In this document: in pieces, positions 48,228 to 60,497 of the stretch
How the letters are laid out: each line of letters begins with the position of its first letter
How positions within the stretch are numbered: the first letter of the stretch is position 1
DNA from: Brasenia schreberi
Lineage: Eukaryota; Streptophyta; Magnoliopsida; Nymphaeales; Cabombaceae
Direction of reading: 5' to 3'
Assembly: GCA_036023115.1 (NCBI GenBank)
Contig: JAYKKT010000089.1
Location: forward strand, 20,517,001-20,581,000
DNA length: 64,000 nt
Position numbers and translations under genes: made by a program
Notes under the pieces: model-generated
Told to the model about the DNA's origin: nothing
The model's input: only the letters and a program-made list of their open reading frames with translations
Database searches by the model: none

Positions 48228-49055
48228 TGTCACGAGTTAATTTTTGATTTGTATTTTTACAGAATCGAATTACCTGTGATGGCAAGGATCCACACTTGAA
48301 TCCTTTAGCCTCTACTTCAGATGCATAGACTATACTGTCCAACAACTGCTTCGCACCTCTGGGGTTTCCCTCAACTGCACGCCCTGTTTGTGGAAGTCTT
48401 CCACACCGTCCATATGTCCTATGCTCACACACGCAGACAAGAACACTCTTGTTCACTCGGCTGGCTATGGAAGTTGGAACAATCACTCTTTATTGAATCA
48501 CGCAACATTCTGTTTACAAGACCGAACTGAACACAACTTTGGCTAACTCTCAACACTCGAGTCTTACACTAGGCTGGCATTCACTCTCACTCGAGAGTGT
48601 AATCACTCACTCACCTCATAGGCTGCTCTCTCTAGGATTTGTGGGAAAGTAATCCCACCTAGACTAGGAATGGAATGGAATGGAATTACTTTCAACCGCA
48701 GGTGTCTAGTTATAGACACGACTTAGTGTAGTGTCCAACCCATGGCTGGGGAATATTCCAAGAAATATTCTCCCTAGACTAATCACCCTTGGTTAATCCT
48801 AAACTTACTTAGGTTATCCCCTAACCTAACCCAAAGTCTTAACCTGACTCCATACAAGTATTGTCTAGACCGAACCGGCTAGACTATGTACATGACTCAA
48901 CATTTACAAAGATATGTACAAAGGAGGTTAAGTCACACCAATGATGTCCGATGCATGCATCTCCGCCCATGCGTCATCTGGTGTGCGTGCACTGTGAAGC
49001 TGCCGGAGGAAGGGTGTGCATGGGTGTGCACGCCATAGAAATCATGCCTGTGACA
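48228..49055 (-). repeat. 3' LTR of the minus-strand gypsy element (828 bp)
   Basis: It runs TGTCACGAG..CCTGTGACA on the plus strand, a TGTCAC..GTGACA pair. A GGAAT simple-repeat insertion at about 48667-48700 is absent from the partner LTR. Confidence 0.9.
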
Positions 49056-49067
49056 ACTCTCCCCCAA
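49056..49067 (-). other. Polypurine tract of the gypsy element
   Basis: On the minus strand TTGGGGGAGAGT directly abuts the 3' LTR, the expected plus-strand priming site. Confidence 0.9.
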
Positions 49068-49197
49068 CTGAATCAGGATTCGTCCCTGAGGCCGTGTGGT
49101 ATGTGCGTAGCAGATGCTCATACTACCAAAGCTGTGCACTCGGCACCCACGAATCATCACCCACGCTCTTGCCTGCGTACCTCATAAGATACTATGT

Positions 49198-50391
49198 CTA
49201 ACGTCGTGGTCCTGCGCCCTCTACTCTTTGTACCGTCATTGCCTCAACTGCAGGTATATCCTGTCTCACCAATGGTGGTGGTTTGCGATCTAGCCTCTGC
49301 AGGTCCTCGAAGTACTTCTTCAATTGTGACACATGAATGACCGGATGGATTTTCAATCGATCGAGCAACTCCAACATGTAAACTATCTTACCCACCCACT
49401 ACATCACTCTGAACGGTCCATCGTACTTCGGCTTCAATCCCATGTGATTGCCTTTATACACTTGCTTCCAGATATACTTAAGTATCCAATGCCAAACCTG
49501 GTCTCCAATCTCAAAATCAACGTCTGTACGATGCTTGTTTACGTGTTTCACCATTCAGGCTCCTGCTCTCTCAAATGAAGACCTTGCTTCTTGGTACAAG
49601 ATCTGCCTATCTCGTAACTCATGCAAGGCAGCTGGACAACTCCCTGTCCCATATCCCTGTACTAATTCCAAGGGTCCTAATGGTTGTCATCCCAATGTGA
49701 GCTCAAAGGGACTCTTCCCTGTGACTGAACTCTGGTGGAAATTCTAACTATACTGAGCCACCTCTAAAAGCAACACCCAGTTCCTCTAACTGACTGATAC
49801 ATAGTGGTATAGGTACTCTTCAAGCATCGTGTTGAGCCTCTCAGTCTGTCCCTCGGTTTGTGGGTGTCGTGTTGATGAGAATAGGAGACGAGTTCCCATC
49901 AGTCTGAACAACTCAATCCAAAACCGACTAGTAAATTAAGCATCATGGTCACTCATGATCTCCTCCGATACCCCAAAATGTTTGATCACATTCCTAAAGA
50001 ATAGACATGTGGTCTCTTTCGCACTACACTCTCGTGGTGTGGGCATGAAGATGCCATATTTTGAGAAACGATCTACCACAACCAGAATCATCTCGAAGTC
50101 ATCCACTTGAGGCAATCCTAAAATGAAGTCCATGGACATAGATCTCCACGGTCTCTCTAGAATAGGAAGAGACTGGAGTAACCCAGCGGGCCGCTGACGC
50201 TCCACTTTCTCTTGCTGGCAAGTGGGGCACATCCGTATGTAGTTGGCGACGTCACACACCATACGGAGCCAGTAGTACCCTCGTGCTAGAAGGGCGATCG
50301 TGCGCTCTATCCCGGGATGTCCCGTGTACTCGACGTCATGTACCTCACGCATAAGCATATGCCTCAAGTCACCTACTCTGGGTATGAGCAA
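49198..50391 (-). pseudogene. Integrase of the minus-strand gypsy element
   Basis: The HHCC zinc finger is complete (HDVEYTGHPGIERT through MCPTCQQEK, 50340-50208). The core has MDFILGLP, then SDHDA at 49945-49936 where a stop interrupts, and [12 protein letters not shown] just after in a shifted reading. The C-terminal region is shredded by frameshifts; 49395-49198 keeps LLDRLKIHPVIHVSQLKKY, the usual gypsy tail before the 3' UTR. Confidence 0.88.
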
Positions 50392-50503
50392 CCGACGCGT
50401 CTTGGTTCATACCAAGCCATCTCGAATCTCATATCTGTCCATCACACTGGTCTTGACTTGACTCATAACGTTAGTATACGAGGTATCCTGGTCAATAAAC
50501 TGC

Positions 50504-50880
50504 CTAACCTAATCCACTATCTCCCCATGCACTCTCGTGATGGCAGTAAGGGTCTCTACCCTTTTTTCGACTCAAGACATTAGCTACGACATTCTCTCTG
50601 CCTGACCTATATACCCAATCGAAATCATACTCATCTAAAGTCTCAAGCCAACGTGTCTGTCGCATGTTTAGCTTCTTCTGAGTCCTAAAGAATGTATTCA
50701 CCACATTGTCTATATGGATAGAGAAGTGTGATCCAAGAAGATATACTCTCCATATCTCTAGGCAATACATGACTGCCAGCAACTCTCTCTCATGTGTGGG
50801 ATACCGAGTTTCTGCATATTTCCACTTTCGACTCTCGAAAGCTATAGGATGACCATCCTACATGAGAATACCTCCGAGTG
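50504..50880 (-). pseudogene. RNase H of the minus-strand gypsy element
   Basis: The minus strand reads an AFESRKWKYAETRYPTHERE-type start and LLAVMYCLEIWRVYLLGSHF. It goes on through IHIDNVVNTFF and ENVVANVLSRK, the usual end of gypsy RNase H (DALSR). The TDH motif is changed to IDN, so activity is doubtful. Confidence 0.85.
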
Positions 50881-51103
50881 CTCGGTCACTCGCGTCTATG
50901 TGTACCTCAGAGGGCTTACTGAAGTCGGGAAGGTGTAGTACCGACTCCTGACAAATCAAGGCTTTGAGGGCCTCAAAGGACTCTACATACTTGGGTGTCC
51001 ACTCTCAAGTTCTCTCTTTCTTTAATAACTCAATCAAAGGTGCAACTATCTTCAAAAAATTCTGAATGAACTTCCGGTAGTAGTTAGCTAACCTTAGGAA
51101 ACT

Positions 51104-52430
51104 CTATAGCTCTCCTATGTCCCTGTGAGTTTCCCATCCCTCTATGTTACAAACTTTCTTGGGCTCCATGCAAATCTTATCTCCGCCTATGATGTGCACA
51201 AGAAATGTGATGGTGTTTCTCATGAACTCGTATTTCTCTCTTTTCACATAAAGAGAGTGTGATCTCAATCTCTCAAAGACTAAAGAAAGATGTCGGCCAT
51301 GCTCCTCTAGACTCTGATTGTAGATCACAATGTCATCAAAGTATACGATGACAAACTCATCAATAAACCCTGTTGGTACCTCATTCATCAGTCTGTAGAA
51401 GGTTGCGGGTGCGTTCGTGAGCCCAAAAGGTATCACTAAGAACTCATACACCCCGTATCTTGTTACCATGGTCGTCTTGTCCTCATCCCCAAGTGCAATC
51501 CATACCTGCCAATAACCCGATCTGAGGTTCAACTTGGTGAACCATAGCGCTCCTTTGAGACGATCAAATAGATCGGCTACCAAGGGAATAAGATAACAAT
51601 CCTTTACCGTCACTTTGTTCAGCGCCCGATAATCTACACACATCCGTAGAGAACTGTCTTTTTCTAGAATAGCACTGGCGAACCATAGGGTGATTTCGCA
51701 GGTTGTATCATACCTGCTTCTAGGAGCTCCCCTAACTGTATCTTGAGCTCCTCTAACTCCGAAGGACTCATCCTATAGGCGGCTTTGGAAGGTGCTCTCA
51801 CTCCCGATCCCAACACTATCTCATGGTGAGTCATCCACCTAGGTGGTAGATTTCTGGAAAGTTCGGGTGGCATCATATCCTGGAATTTGAGCAACACATG
51901 CTCAACCTCACATGGAATTCTTTCCTCACCTATGTCCCTCTCATCCTCTCTCAAAACCACAAGTAATGTCGGATGACCCTTACGTAGTCCGATTTTGACT
52001 TGCATGGCTAATCAGATCATCGCCCCACATGTTGAAAGAGAAGGTGACTTACCTAGGTCACATTGTGGCATGAACCCAGGTTGTTGTGGATCCACGCACT
52101 GGTGCGGCCATCATCTTGGCTGCACGGAAGAAATCACAGCCTAGCATAACTCAAAAGTCATCAAGTGTGCTAACTATGAAGTCTAAGCTATCGTTCTATC
52201 ACCCGACTTGGATACGGCAAGCTCTTGCAACTCCAGCTACTTGGTTTGCATTCGTATTGACTGTCTTTAACTGTTGCTCCGAAGGTTCTAACTTCAACTC
52301 CATTGATTGGCCATCATTATGGAAATGATGGAATGGGTTGTGCTCGTGTTCGCAAGCGCGCGCACCATGGCAATGCCTATGCACATCTCTACAAACAATA
52401 GGCTCCGACGCGGTTTGTCCCGCAAGCATG
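51104..52430 (-). pseudogene. Protease and reverse transcriptase of the minus-strand gypsy element
   Basis: About 52400-52190 is a degenerate protease; the DTGATH site reads NTSTTH after FVEMCIGIAMVRALA. Positions 52005-51664 carry the RT N-terminal part (LPPRWMTHHEIVLGSG, AYRMSPSELEELK). Positions 51643-51104 carry the RT core: [35 protein letters not shown], and the catalytic YFDD (VIVYFDDIVIYN). A break at 51650-51664 separates the parts. Confidence 0.9.
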
Positions 52431-52458
52431 CCGCGCCCAAGAGTTGGAAGGATTCAAC

Positions 52459-53190
52459 CTAGGCATCGCTAGCGCTAGCATCCGCCATCTCTTCTTCAGT
52501 GAGAATGGCTGCCACCTTTGCCTTTCTCGGGCAAAATATCATAAGGTGAGGGCTTTGGCAAATGAAGCAAGTGCCCGTTCCCTTACTCTTCTTGTTTTGG
52601 CCATTCTTCCCCTCTTTAGACTCACCCGATTTGTCCTTGGAACCCTCGGCTGAACTCTTATTTTTCTTCCATTTCTTGTTCTTAGTTTTCTCATTTTCAG
52701 TTTTCTTATCTCTTTTCTTTGTGGATTCGTCATCCCCACTTTTCGAGGCTCGAAGGTCTACAAAACCCTCCATGGTTGTAATTGCCTCCAACACCGTGGA
52801 AGGACTTCTCCTCCTTAGCTCTACCTGATCCCAAGGCTGAAGTCCTTGCTCAAAATGGAACAACTTATCAACTTTGGTCATACTTTGAATTTCCAGCAAA
52901 ATAGAGCTGAACCGCTGAACGTACTCATGGAGAGTACCCGTGTGTTTGAGCTTCGTAAGAAGCTCCTGAATCTGGTGCTTGTTGTTCGTAGGTGTGAACT
53001 GACTCCTCAACTCAGTTCAGAATTCGTCCCAAGTAATAGGGAGAGTGGCACCTCCGCTAGTGGTTGCAACCTCTCTCGTGCGTTACCAAACCTTTGCATC
53101 ATCTTTTAGAAATAACGTAGCCACCAACACATGGCTATCGTCGGCTACTTGGGATACGTTTCAAGTCCCAAAGAAAGTTCTTTAATAACT
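52459..53190 (-). pseudogene. gag of the minus-strand gypsy element
   Basis: The open part 53010-52459 encodes 183 residues of capsid and nucleocapsid. It has the retrotransposon gag pattern (KHTGTLHEYVQRFSSILLEI, KLFHFEQGLQPW), a long Lys/Glu/Ser linker, and a zinc knuckle CFICQSPHLMIFC at residues 148-160 (CX2CX3HX4C). Upstream, to about 53190 and perhaps 53375, related sequence continues in other frames, so the N-terminal part is frameshifted. Confidence 0.85.
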
Positions 53191-54489
53191 TCCTATCGCG
53201 AACCCACCCCAAATGACGCTGGTTCTGGAACTTTGAATTTCAAACATGCAAGGTTAGAACTGTGTGCCATATCACGCACACCTATGGGCTGAATTGGACT
53301 CAGCTCCTGTGGTCGGACTGTTTCCGGATCTGGTGGTGTCTGGGCTTGCTGCCTCTGTAAGGACCCCACCTTCATCGCTAGCTATTCGTGACTATGCTGC
53401 AACTGAACCTGCGTGACCTGCAATGAAGATAGTTGCTGAAGGATCTGTAGCAGAACCTCTTTTGTCGACGGTCTGCCTGAAGAGCTAGCCTCTTCAACCA
53501 CTTCTTTTCGTGGTTTCTCCATCCGTCATAAGTGTTAATACCCTGATACAACTTTCGTTACAGACTTACACTTCAACGGAACAAACTGCACACACTTTAA
53601 TAGACACGGTTCTTTTACAGCAAACACTGTTTTCTGCACAACTGATTTTTCAGCCACTTAGCTACCTAATTCTGGATTGATACAACTCCGAAATGAAAAT
53701 TTCAAAAGCCTCTGATCCACACCATTATATAGAAAACACGCACACCAATTTTCAGATCGAAAGGATCACTTTTAACCACTTAAAATGATTATACAAGCAC
53801 CTGCAAAAATGAGCTATGGTGTTTCTATACGTTTCCGCGTCAGACTGAACGTGGCCTGATTCCGGCGGAACTCTTGCGAATTTCCGGTGACGATCTGTTG
53901 CCTCGTGCTATCCAGGACTTGTTCTTGCTTTCACTTAACCAAACAATAAAGGAACTTAATCCAAACAAGTAAGAATCGACACAATTGTCGCGGAATTAAA
54001 TAAGAAACTCAGATTTGAAAATTCTGTCCGCTTGAATTTTTTTCAAATTTCTTTTAACAGATCTGATCCAATCTGCTTGATTCCGTCCACGATCTAACTC
54101 AATTATCCTTTCTTAAGCTTAGATCGACCTGCTGTGAGTTGGAAATCCCAGCAATTCGGCCAAACAAACCGAATTGTGAATCGTACAATCTAAGTTCCGC
54201 CTGAAAATATTTTCGACGTTGTTCTTCCTCAAGAACAGTATGAACACTGCCTCGATCCTTCTCGATCGTGTTAGATCTGAGTGTGATCTATCGAAACATG
54301 ATATATCTAAATCTGAACAACATGAATTAAGTTCTTAATTCGATCAGATTTACCAAGTCGATTCAGATCTGAACTTTCTGCAGAAACGTTCCAATTTTTT
54401 CAGCAAAATTTCTGGAGGCTCAAAATCTACGCCAAATAATTTCCGTGGATCAGTCTTGCGATGAATTTGCGTCGATTTGAGCTCCGAGG

Positions 54490-54501
54490 GCTCTGATACC
54501 A
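54490..54501 (-). other. Primer-binding site for initiator-Met tRNA
   Basis: On the minus strand TGGTATCAGAGC starts three bases inside the 5' LTR. It is a full match to the usual plant tRNA-iMet site. Confidence 0.95.
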
Positions 54502-54504
54502 AAA

Positions 54505-55293
54505 TGTCATGGGTTAACTTTTGATTTGTATTTGTACCGAATCGAATTACCTGTGATGGCAAGGATCTGTACTCAATCCTTTAGCCTCTACTTCAGATGC
54601 GCAGACTGCACTGTCCAGCGGCTGCTTCGCACCTCAACGGGGTTTTTCTCAGCTGCAAGCCCTGTTTGCGGAAGTCTTCCACACCGTCCATCTGTCCTAC
54701 GCTCACACACGCAGACAAGAACACTCTTGTTCACTCGACTGGCTATGGAAGTTGGAACAATCACTCTTTATTGAATCACGCAACATTCTGTTTACAAGAC
54801 TGAACTGAACACGGCTTTGGCTGACTCTCAACACTCGGGTCTTACGCTAGGCTGGCATTCACTCTCACTCGAGAGTGTAATCACTCACTCACCTCACAGG
54901 TTGCTCTCTCTAGGATATGTAGGAAAGTAATCCCGCCTAGACTCAGCCGCAGGTGTCTATTTATAGACACGGCTTAGTGCAGTGTCCAGCCCATGGCTGG
55001 GGAATATTCCAAGGATTATTCTACCTAGACTAACAACCCTTGGTTAATCCTAACCTTACTTAGGTCAGCCCCTAACCTAACCCAAAGTCTTAACCCGACT
55101 CCATACAAGTATTGTCTAGACAAAACCGGCTAGACTATATACATGACTCAACATTTACAAAGATTTGTACAAAGGAGGTTAAGTCACACCAAGGATGTCC
55201 GGTGCGTGCATCTCTGCCCATGCGTCATTTGGTGCACGCGTGCTATGAAGCCGCTGGAGGAAGGGTGCGCATGGGTGTATGCACCACAAAAAT
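54505..55293 (-). repeat. 5' LTR of the minus-strand gypsy element
   Basis: On the plus strand it begins TGTCATGGGTTAAC and matches the LTR at 48228. Its outer end stops in AAAATCA instead of reaching the expected CCTGTGACA. CTATTTATAGACACG near 54957 is the shared TATA-region motif. Confidence 0.9.
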
Positions 55294-56545
55294 CAACATA
55301 TGACAAGGAGTTGTTGCCTTAATTTGTTCCAGCATTGGCAACACTAGCTCCTTCCAAAGAAATTTGTAATACACATCGATCACGCATCTCTTAGACATTT
55401 ACAGGCTCAAGGAAAGTTGAGTTGGAGACATGCAAAATGGGTGGAATTCTTAAAGATATTTCACTGTACTATTAAATACAAGAAGGGACCACCAACATTA
55501 TAGTTGATACTCTTTCCAGGAGGTATACTCTCGTTTCATTGACTAGCACCAAACGTATGAGCCTTGGGTTTATCAAGGAAATGTACGCACAAGACCCACA
55601 ACTGACAAAATTTGCAGTGCAACCCCATAAGTCCGAATAAGGTTTCTACATGCATGATGGATACCTTTTTCGTTTTAAAAGGCTATGTATCTCCAAAGAA
55701 TTCATACAAGAACTATTACTTAAAGAAGCTCATGATGCAGGACTTGGTGGCCACTTTAGAAAGTAGAAAATGTTGGAAATCCTCAAAGAACACTTCTACT
55801 GATCAGAAATGAGGAGACATATTCACCACATCATAGAACGTTGCATCCTTTGTAAGAAAGCCAGGGGTACTGAACACGCCAACAAGAGGTTATATCGGCC
55901 CTTACCAGTTCCAAATCATCCTTAGGAAGCACATAGCATGAATTTTGTTCTTGGTTTACCCCACACCAATCGAGAGAAGGATTTTATTTTTGTTATTATT
56001 GATTGTTTCTCATGCATGACTCACTTTATTCCCTGTTATAAAACAGAAGATGCTTCACACATTATTGAGTTATTCTTTTAGGGAATTGTGAGGTTGTATG
56101 GGATTCCATGATTTATCATCTCTGACCAGGATTCCAAGTTTCTGAGTCACTTGTGGAGGACTTTATGAAATAGATTGGGAACAAAGCTCATATACAATAC
56201 TACTTGCTACCCTCAAACAGATTGGGAAACAGAGTTTCAACAGAACTCTCTTGACCTTTCTACGAACTATTCTGCCCAAGCAAAACAAATCTTGGGATGA
56301 ACAATTGGCTTGGGTAGAATTTGCATACAATAGAGCTCCCCATACAATAGAAACCTATATCCTGTGTTAATTGTTGAACGAGAACTCTTGTTTTTGTGTT
56401 CTCAATGCCTGGAAAAACAAAATGTTGCATTTACTACCCTAAAAACCAGTAGCTGTTTGCATGGGAACTTGTGTTTTGATTTATTTCTGTATGTCCAATT
56501 TTGAGGTCTTTGTCTAAGTTTAAATAAATAGACTTCTTGAAGAAG

Positions 56546-57536
56546 GGACGAAGCCGAATATATGCCTCTTAAGTAGGGTCTAATGCTTTATAAAAAGTGG
56601 ACTATTTCAAAATTGATTAATAACATTTCAAAAGTTCTTATTTTATAAGATAGGGCCTAGTGCAAAATAATTTCAAATAGTATGAGATATTATGAAATAG
56701 GGCATACTTGATTAGATCGAGTATTTAGAGGGATAAGTTGTTCCTCCCATCTCATTCTCTCCAAAGAAATTGACAAATGCCCAATACCTCGAAAAGCCAA
56801 AAAAGAAAAAAAGAGGAAAGAAAATAAACCTCTAATATAGAGGTCTTCCTACAAAAAAAGAAAAAGAAATTAAAAGCTCAAAGAGCAAAAGAGTATTTTC
56901 TCAAAATCTCCTCTTCTTTATACCACGGAATAATTCAGAAGGGACTGTGGGAATTCTCCCAGTATCCCTACAACTTATCCTCAAAAGAGAAAAAGTCTAT
57001 CATTATAATCCTAAAGTAAGAATAAAACCTAGCAATTTGGATCTCATTTTGTTTGAATATTAGGGCTTATAATAGATGAAAGTCCTTTCAAATGGGAACT
57101 AAAGAAAAGTATCCTTTAAAAATAATTTTTACAGCCCAAAGTATCAAGCAAATGAGCATAGAGGTCATCCCACTTAGGGCAGCCAACCTTCATGGAATCT
57201 CACCAAGCTTCCAAAACATTTCGTAGAGGTCTCCAACCTACCTGATTCATCACATCTCATGCTCATGCACATCCATAATAGCCTTATTTATATATGGTTC
57301 CCATATTGGTCGGATACCATCCATGTTGAGTCACCTTTTATAAGAAGTCCTCTTCCCCACCATAATTAGGATAGCCCAAGTTAAAAACAAATGAGTCTCT
57401 TAACAAAAAAATGAGAAAGTTCATAAATCTTGGCTCAACTCAAATGAACTCTAGCATTTATAAAAAAAGAAAATTTTATGAGTGTTATTCTTTGCCATTA
57501 ACTAAATAAATTTGATTAATGACAAAGAGGGGCATC
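56546..57536 (+). mobile_element. 3' internal region of the long-LTR family
   Basis: The part from about 57210 matches, inverted, 63569-64000. It ends in a polypurine tract (AAAGAGGGGCA, 57524-57534) touching the LTR at 57537. No pol domain is readable. The left edge abuts a truncated gypsy LTR. Confidence 0.6.
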
Positions 57537-59540
57537 TGTGAACACCCAAAAATTTATCAAAAGTTTTTTTTAGAATTTCTATCTTTTCAAGAAAAATTAT
57601 GGTTGTGGGTCTTTTAAGTATTTTTTCAACAAAGACACTTTAAACAAACCTATTTCCACACCAAAATTCTTTAAGAACCTCACAATAAGGGTAATTTGAA
57701 CCCTATAAAAAAAACAAAATTTTGACAAAATCTAAGAAAATGACCACTCTACCCTCAAGGCTAGGTTAGCGAAATTTTGTTGTTTTCTTCAAAGAAAGGG
57801 TTGAAAAAGCTACGATGGGACATTAAGAACCAAACCTACAAAATGTTTGCAAAGTGATTGTTTTTACAAACCTATAGAACATTTGAATTCAAAAAGACAA
57901 AAACCAAGTCTGGACCATCATGGAATCAAGCCATGTGACTAGTTGAACTAAGTCAAGGTGGGACGGTTGCATGTGACCAGCCGAACCAAGTCAAGGTGGG
58001 ATGGGCTGCATGTGACCTGTTGACCGAACCAAGATGAACCAAGGCATGTGACCAGCAAACAAGACCAAGCCAAGGCGAGTTGGATCAACCATGTGACCAA
58101 CAAACCAAACGAATTGGGGCAGGTTGGACAGGCCATGAACCGGTCAATCTATGAAACAAACTAGAAAGGAAGATGCTAAGGATATTCCCTAGTCTAGAGA
58201 CTTCTATAAATACCCACCTTGGGCTGATAATTCAAGGAAAGCAAATGGGAGGTAATTGAGAGAGGAAAATCCGCAAGATCAAGAGGGGAATCGTTTGTGA
58301 AAGAGAGAGAGAAAGAGAGGCCACGATTTGGAGAAGCCAACCCAGGTTCAGCCAGGGAAGAAGAAGGGAGAATCGGCTAAGAAGGAAGAAGGTATGCAAC
58401 CCCATTCCTCCTCTCTTCTCCTCATCCTTTTGATTCATGCATTATAAGCTTGTGTATGATATGAGTATCTAATCACTCTTATGGTACACTAATTATCCAT
58501 AAGTTTGTGTTGAAATCTGTAGAATTTATATGTAGATGAGCACCTCCCCAAACGAGTCCAAGTCTCCAACAAAATTCTTTGAATGATAATTAAATCATTA
58601 AGGATCAAATCAGATGCATCATTATTTTCTATAAAGAAAATTCTACAGATTTCAACATAATGCATAAATCTTGTCTAATCTCTGAATTTTTTAACTACTC
58701 TCTCTCATCAAAATATTCTGAAATTTTGTTTGTGAGTGGTACATACCGGATAACATTTAGTAAATTTTTCAAGAATTTTGGACATATGTGAGATATAGTA
58801 AAAAAATTATTAAGAATTAGACTCAACCCAAAACAGAACCTGTTTGTACCAAAATTCCTGCGATAGACATTCAGTAAAATTATCATGACTCAATCCATAT
58901 GTATCCACATACATAAAAAATGATTTCATTGGAAAACTAACATAAGTAGCTTTCTAAATTGACTAATTTCATAAAAATCAGAATCCTAGTATTGAGATAC
59001 GATCGTTATATTGAGACTTTGTATCTTAGTCACAGAGACTGTCTCGAATTTCAGAATAGCATTTGGTTAGAATTTTTCTTAGATTTAATTATGATTATTC
59101 AAAGACCCAAAGATACAAATAAAATTCTTCAATGAAGATCCATACCTATCTCTCACTTAGGGATTTTTTTCTAGATTTTTGTGTCCCTAAAAAACAACCA
59201 AAAAAATATACAATCTCCCATGTTGGAAAATTGAACAAATTCTATTTTCATAGAACATTAATCGGTTTAGCTAAGTAAAAAGCATACCGTCTTGAAAAAT
59301 AGTTGAGTAGAATTTGTTTTGAGAAAATCCCAAACTCTAAAATCGCTCTTTCTAAGCTTCTATGTTGACTCTTGAGTATCGGTTTAAGAAGGCCTATGAT
59401 GATAAAAACCTATTTGTCCACAATCACCAAATAGTCAGATAAATCTCTTTGTAAGTTTGAGTAAACTTGCTGGCATGCTCGCGCATAATTTTTGCAAGCA
59501 AAGTTTTAAGTCGATACATGACTGAAAAATTTTGTTTACA
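57537..59540 (+). mobile_element. Long LTR (copy D, 2.0 kb)
   Basis: The LTR starts TGTGAACACCC and ends TTTTGTTTACA, giving TGTGAACA..TGTTTACA ends. CAAGG-rich subrepeats (57930-58130) precede CTATAAATACCC at 58204. A GA-rich leader and the conserved block follow. A polypurine tract lies on its left and primer-site-like internal DNA (CAAGTGGCGATTTG, 59551-59564) on its right. Confidence 0.8.
59361..59484 (+). other. Conserved LTR 3' block, copy D, with hairpin
   Basis: The hairpin has AAGTTT (59453-59458) pairing with AAACTT (59463-59468) around GAGT. Outer T-G and G-C pairs extend it. It ends GGCATGCTCGCGC, 56 bp before the LTR end. Confidence 0.85.
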
Positions 59541-60298
59541 CCCATGAACTCAAGTGGCGATTTGCAAGGCTCGCCTAAATACTAAATCCAACCGGTTCAA
59601 GTTTATTCGACCAAACAACTTGGTGGCACGAGAGATCGATCCTTAGTACAAGAGATTGATCTTTGGCATGGGTGATCTCGGTGGAGTAAGAAGAACTGCG
59701 GTGAAAAGAATTCAAATGAACTTGCCACGCACATAAAGGAGAACGTTGGGAGATATTCCCTTTTCAGTTTTATTTTCTAACCTCTCTCCTCTCAAGGATT
59801 GTATCATGGTTCGAGGTTTTACATGAACCAAAAATTTGCGTACATCTTTCTTAATTGGATCAATGTTGTAATTTTCTTGTAATTGTTCATGATCTCTAAG
59901 AAAACGTCTTTAGTTGGCAAAAGGTTGAAGGTAAATAAAGAATCAAGTATAAATAACAACTTAGTTTTGGAGTTGTAAAATCAAAAATAATTACATTGGA
60001 GTGAAAATACCATATTAAAATTTTGAACAATTAAAATTGGAGCCTAACATATTAAGTTAGATATTGAATATTGAATTGACTACAAAACGAAGAATTTTGG
60101 AGCTCGGATGCTTGAATTGGGATTAGAATGATAAGTTGAAATTAGACTCATCAAGATACTACTCTAATAATTGGTAAGATTAGAAATCTAGGTTTAGAAT
60201 TTAATCATCCTAATTCGACATTTGATAATTTTGGAGTTAACTTAATTTTGTGACATAATAAATAAGTTTAAGATTATGGTCGTATTATGTGACATAAT
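59541..60298 (+). mobile_element. 5' internal region of the long-LTR family
   Basis: It begins with CAAGTGGCGATTTG, similar to primer-region sequences of plant long-LTR gypsy elements (GTGGCGACTC). A long AT-rich non-coding leader follows. It is cut at 60298 by the LTR in the opposite direction. Confidence 0.5.
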
Positions 60299-60366
60299 TG
60301 TAGATGTGAATTTTTATTTTGAAGTTTATGTAGAGACTTGAAGTTGAATTTACAAACTACGTCGTG

Positions 60367-60497
60367 CGCGCGAGCGTGCCAACTAGTTTGATCAAACTAA
60401 GAAAGATGATTTTCTCACTTATGTGATGATTGTAGGTAAGTAAATTCTTTTCGACATAGGTCTTCTTAAACTGATGCTCAAGGGTTAGCCTATACGC
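60367..60497 (-). other. Conserved LTR 3' block, copy C, with hairpin
   Basis: TAGTTT (60384-60389) pairs with AAACTA (60394-60399) around GATC. It lies 68 bp from the LTR 3' end. Confidence 0.85.

Larger units (their letters stand above)
48228..55293 (-). mobile_element. Ty3/gypsy LTR retrotransposon, near full-length, chromovirus-like
   Basis: Two LTRs (54505-55293 upstream, 48228-49055 downstream) flank 5.4 kb. A primer-binding site (54490-54501) and polypurine tract (49056-49067) are in the right places. Minus-strand order is gag, protease, RT, RNase H, integrase, i.e. Ty3/gypsy order. Gag and pol carry several frameshifts and stops, so it is now defective. The upstream LTR lacks its outermost ~11 bp, where target DNA was also lost. 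Gag and zinc-knuckle style suggest a chromovirus lineage; I did not confirm a chromodomain. Confidence 0.93.
46790..56545 (+). mobile_element. Ty3/gypsy element (same family as 29629), split by a younger element
   Basis: The left part (46790-48227) has gag-like remnants and RT (YVRESLSPYALLVPKKHG, IRMCIDSRVVNK, then [20 protein letters not shown]). The right part (55294-56545) has RNase H, then integrase: ERCILCKKARG zinc-finger cysteines, [22 protein letters not shown] and TCYPQTDWE. It ends in part of the family LTR at about 56370-56545. Positions 48228-55293 belong to a minus-strand element. About 160 bp of target around the RNase H start is missing at the junction. Frameshifts and stops make it non-functional. 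Confidence 0.85.
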
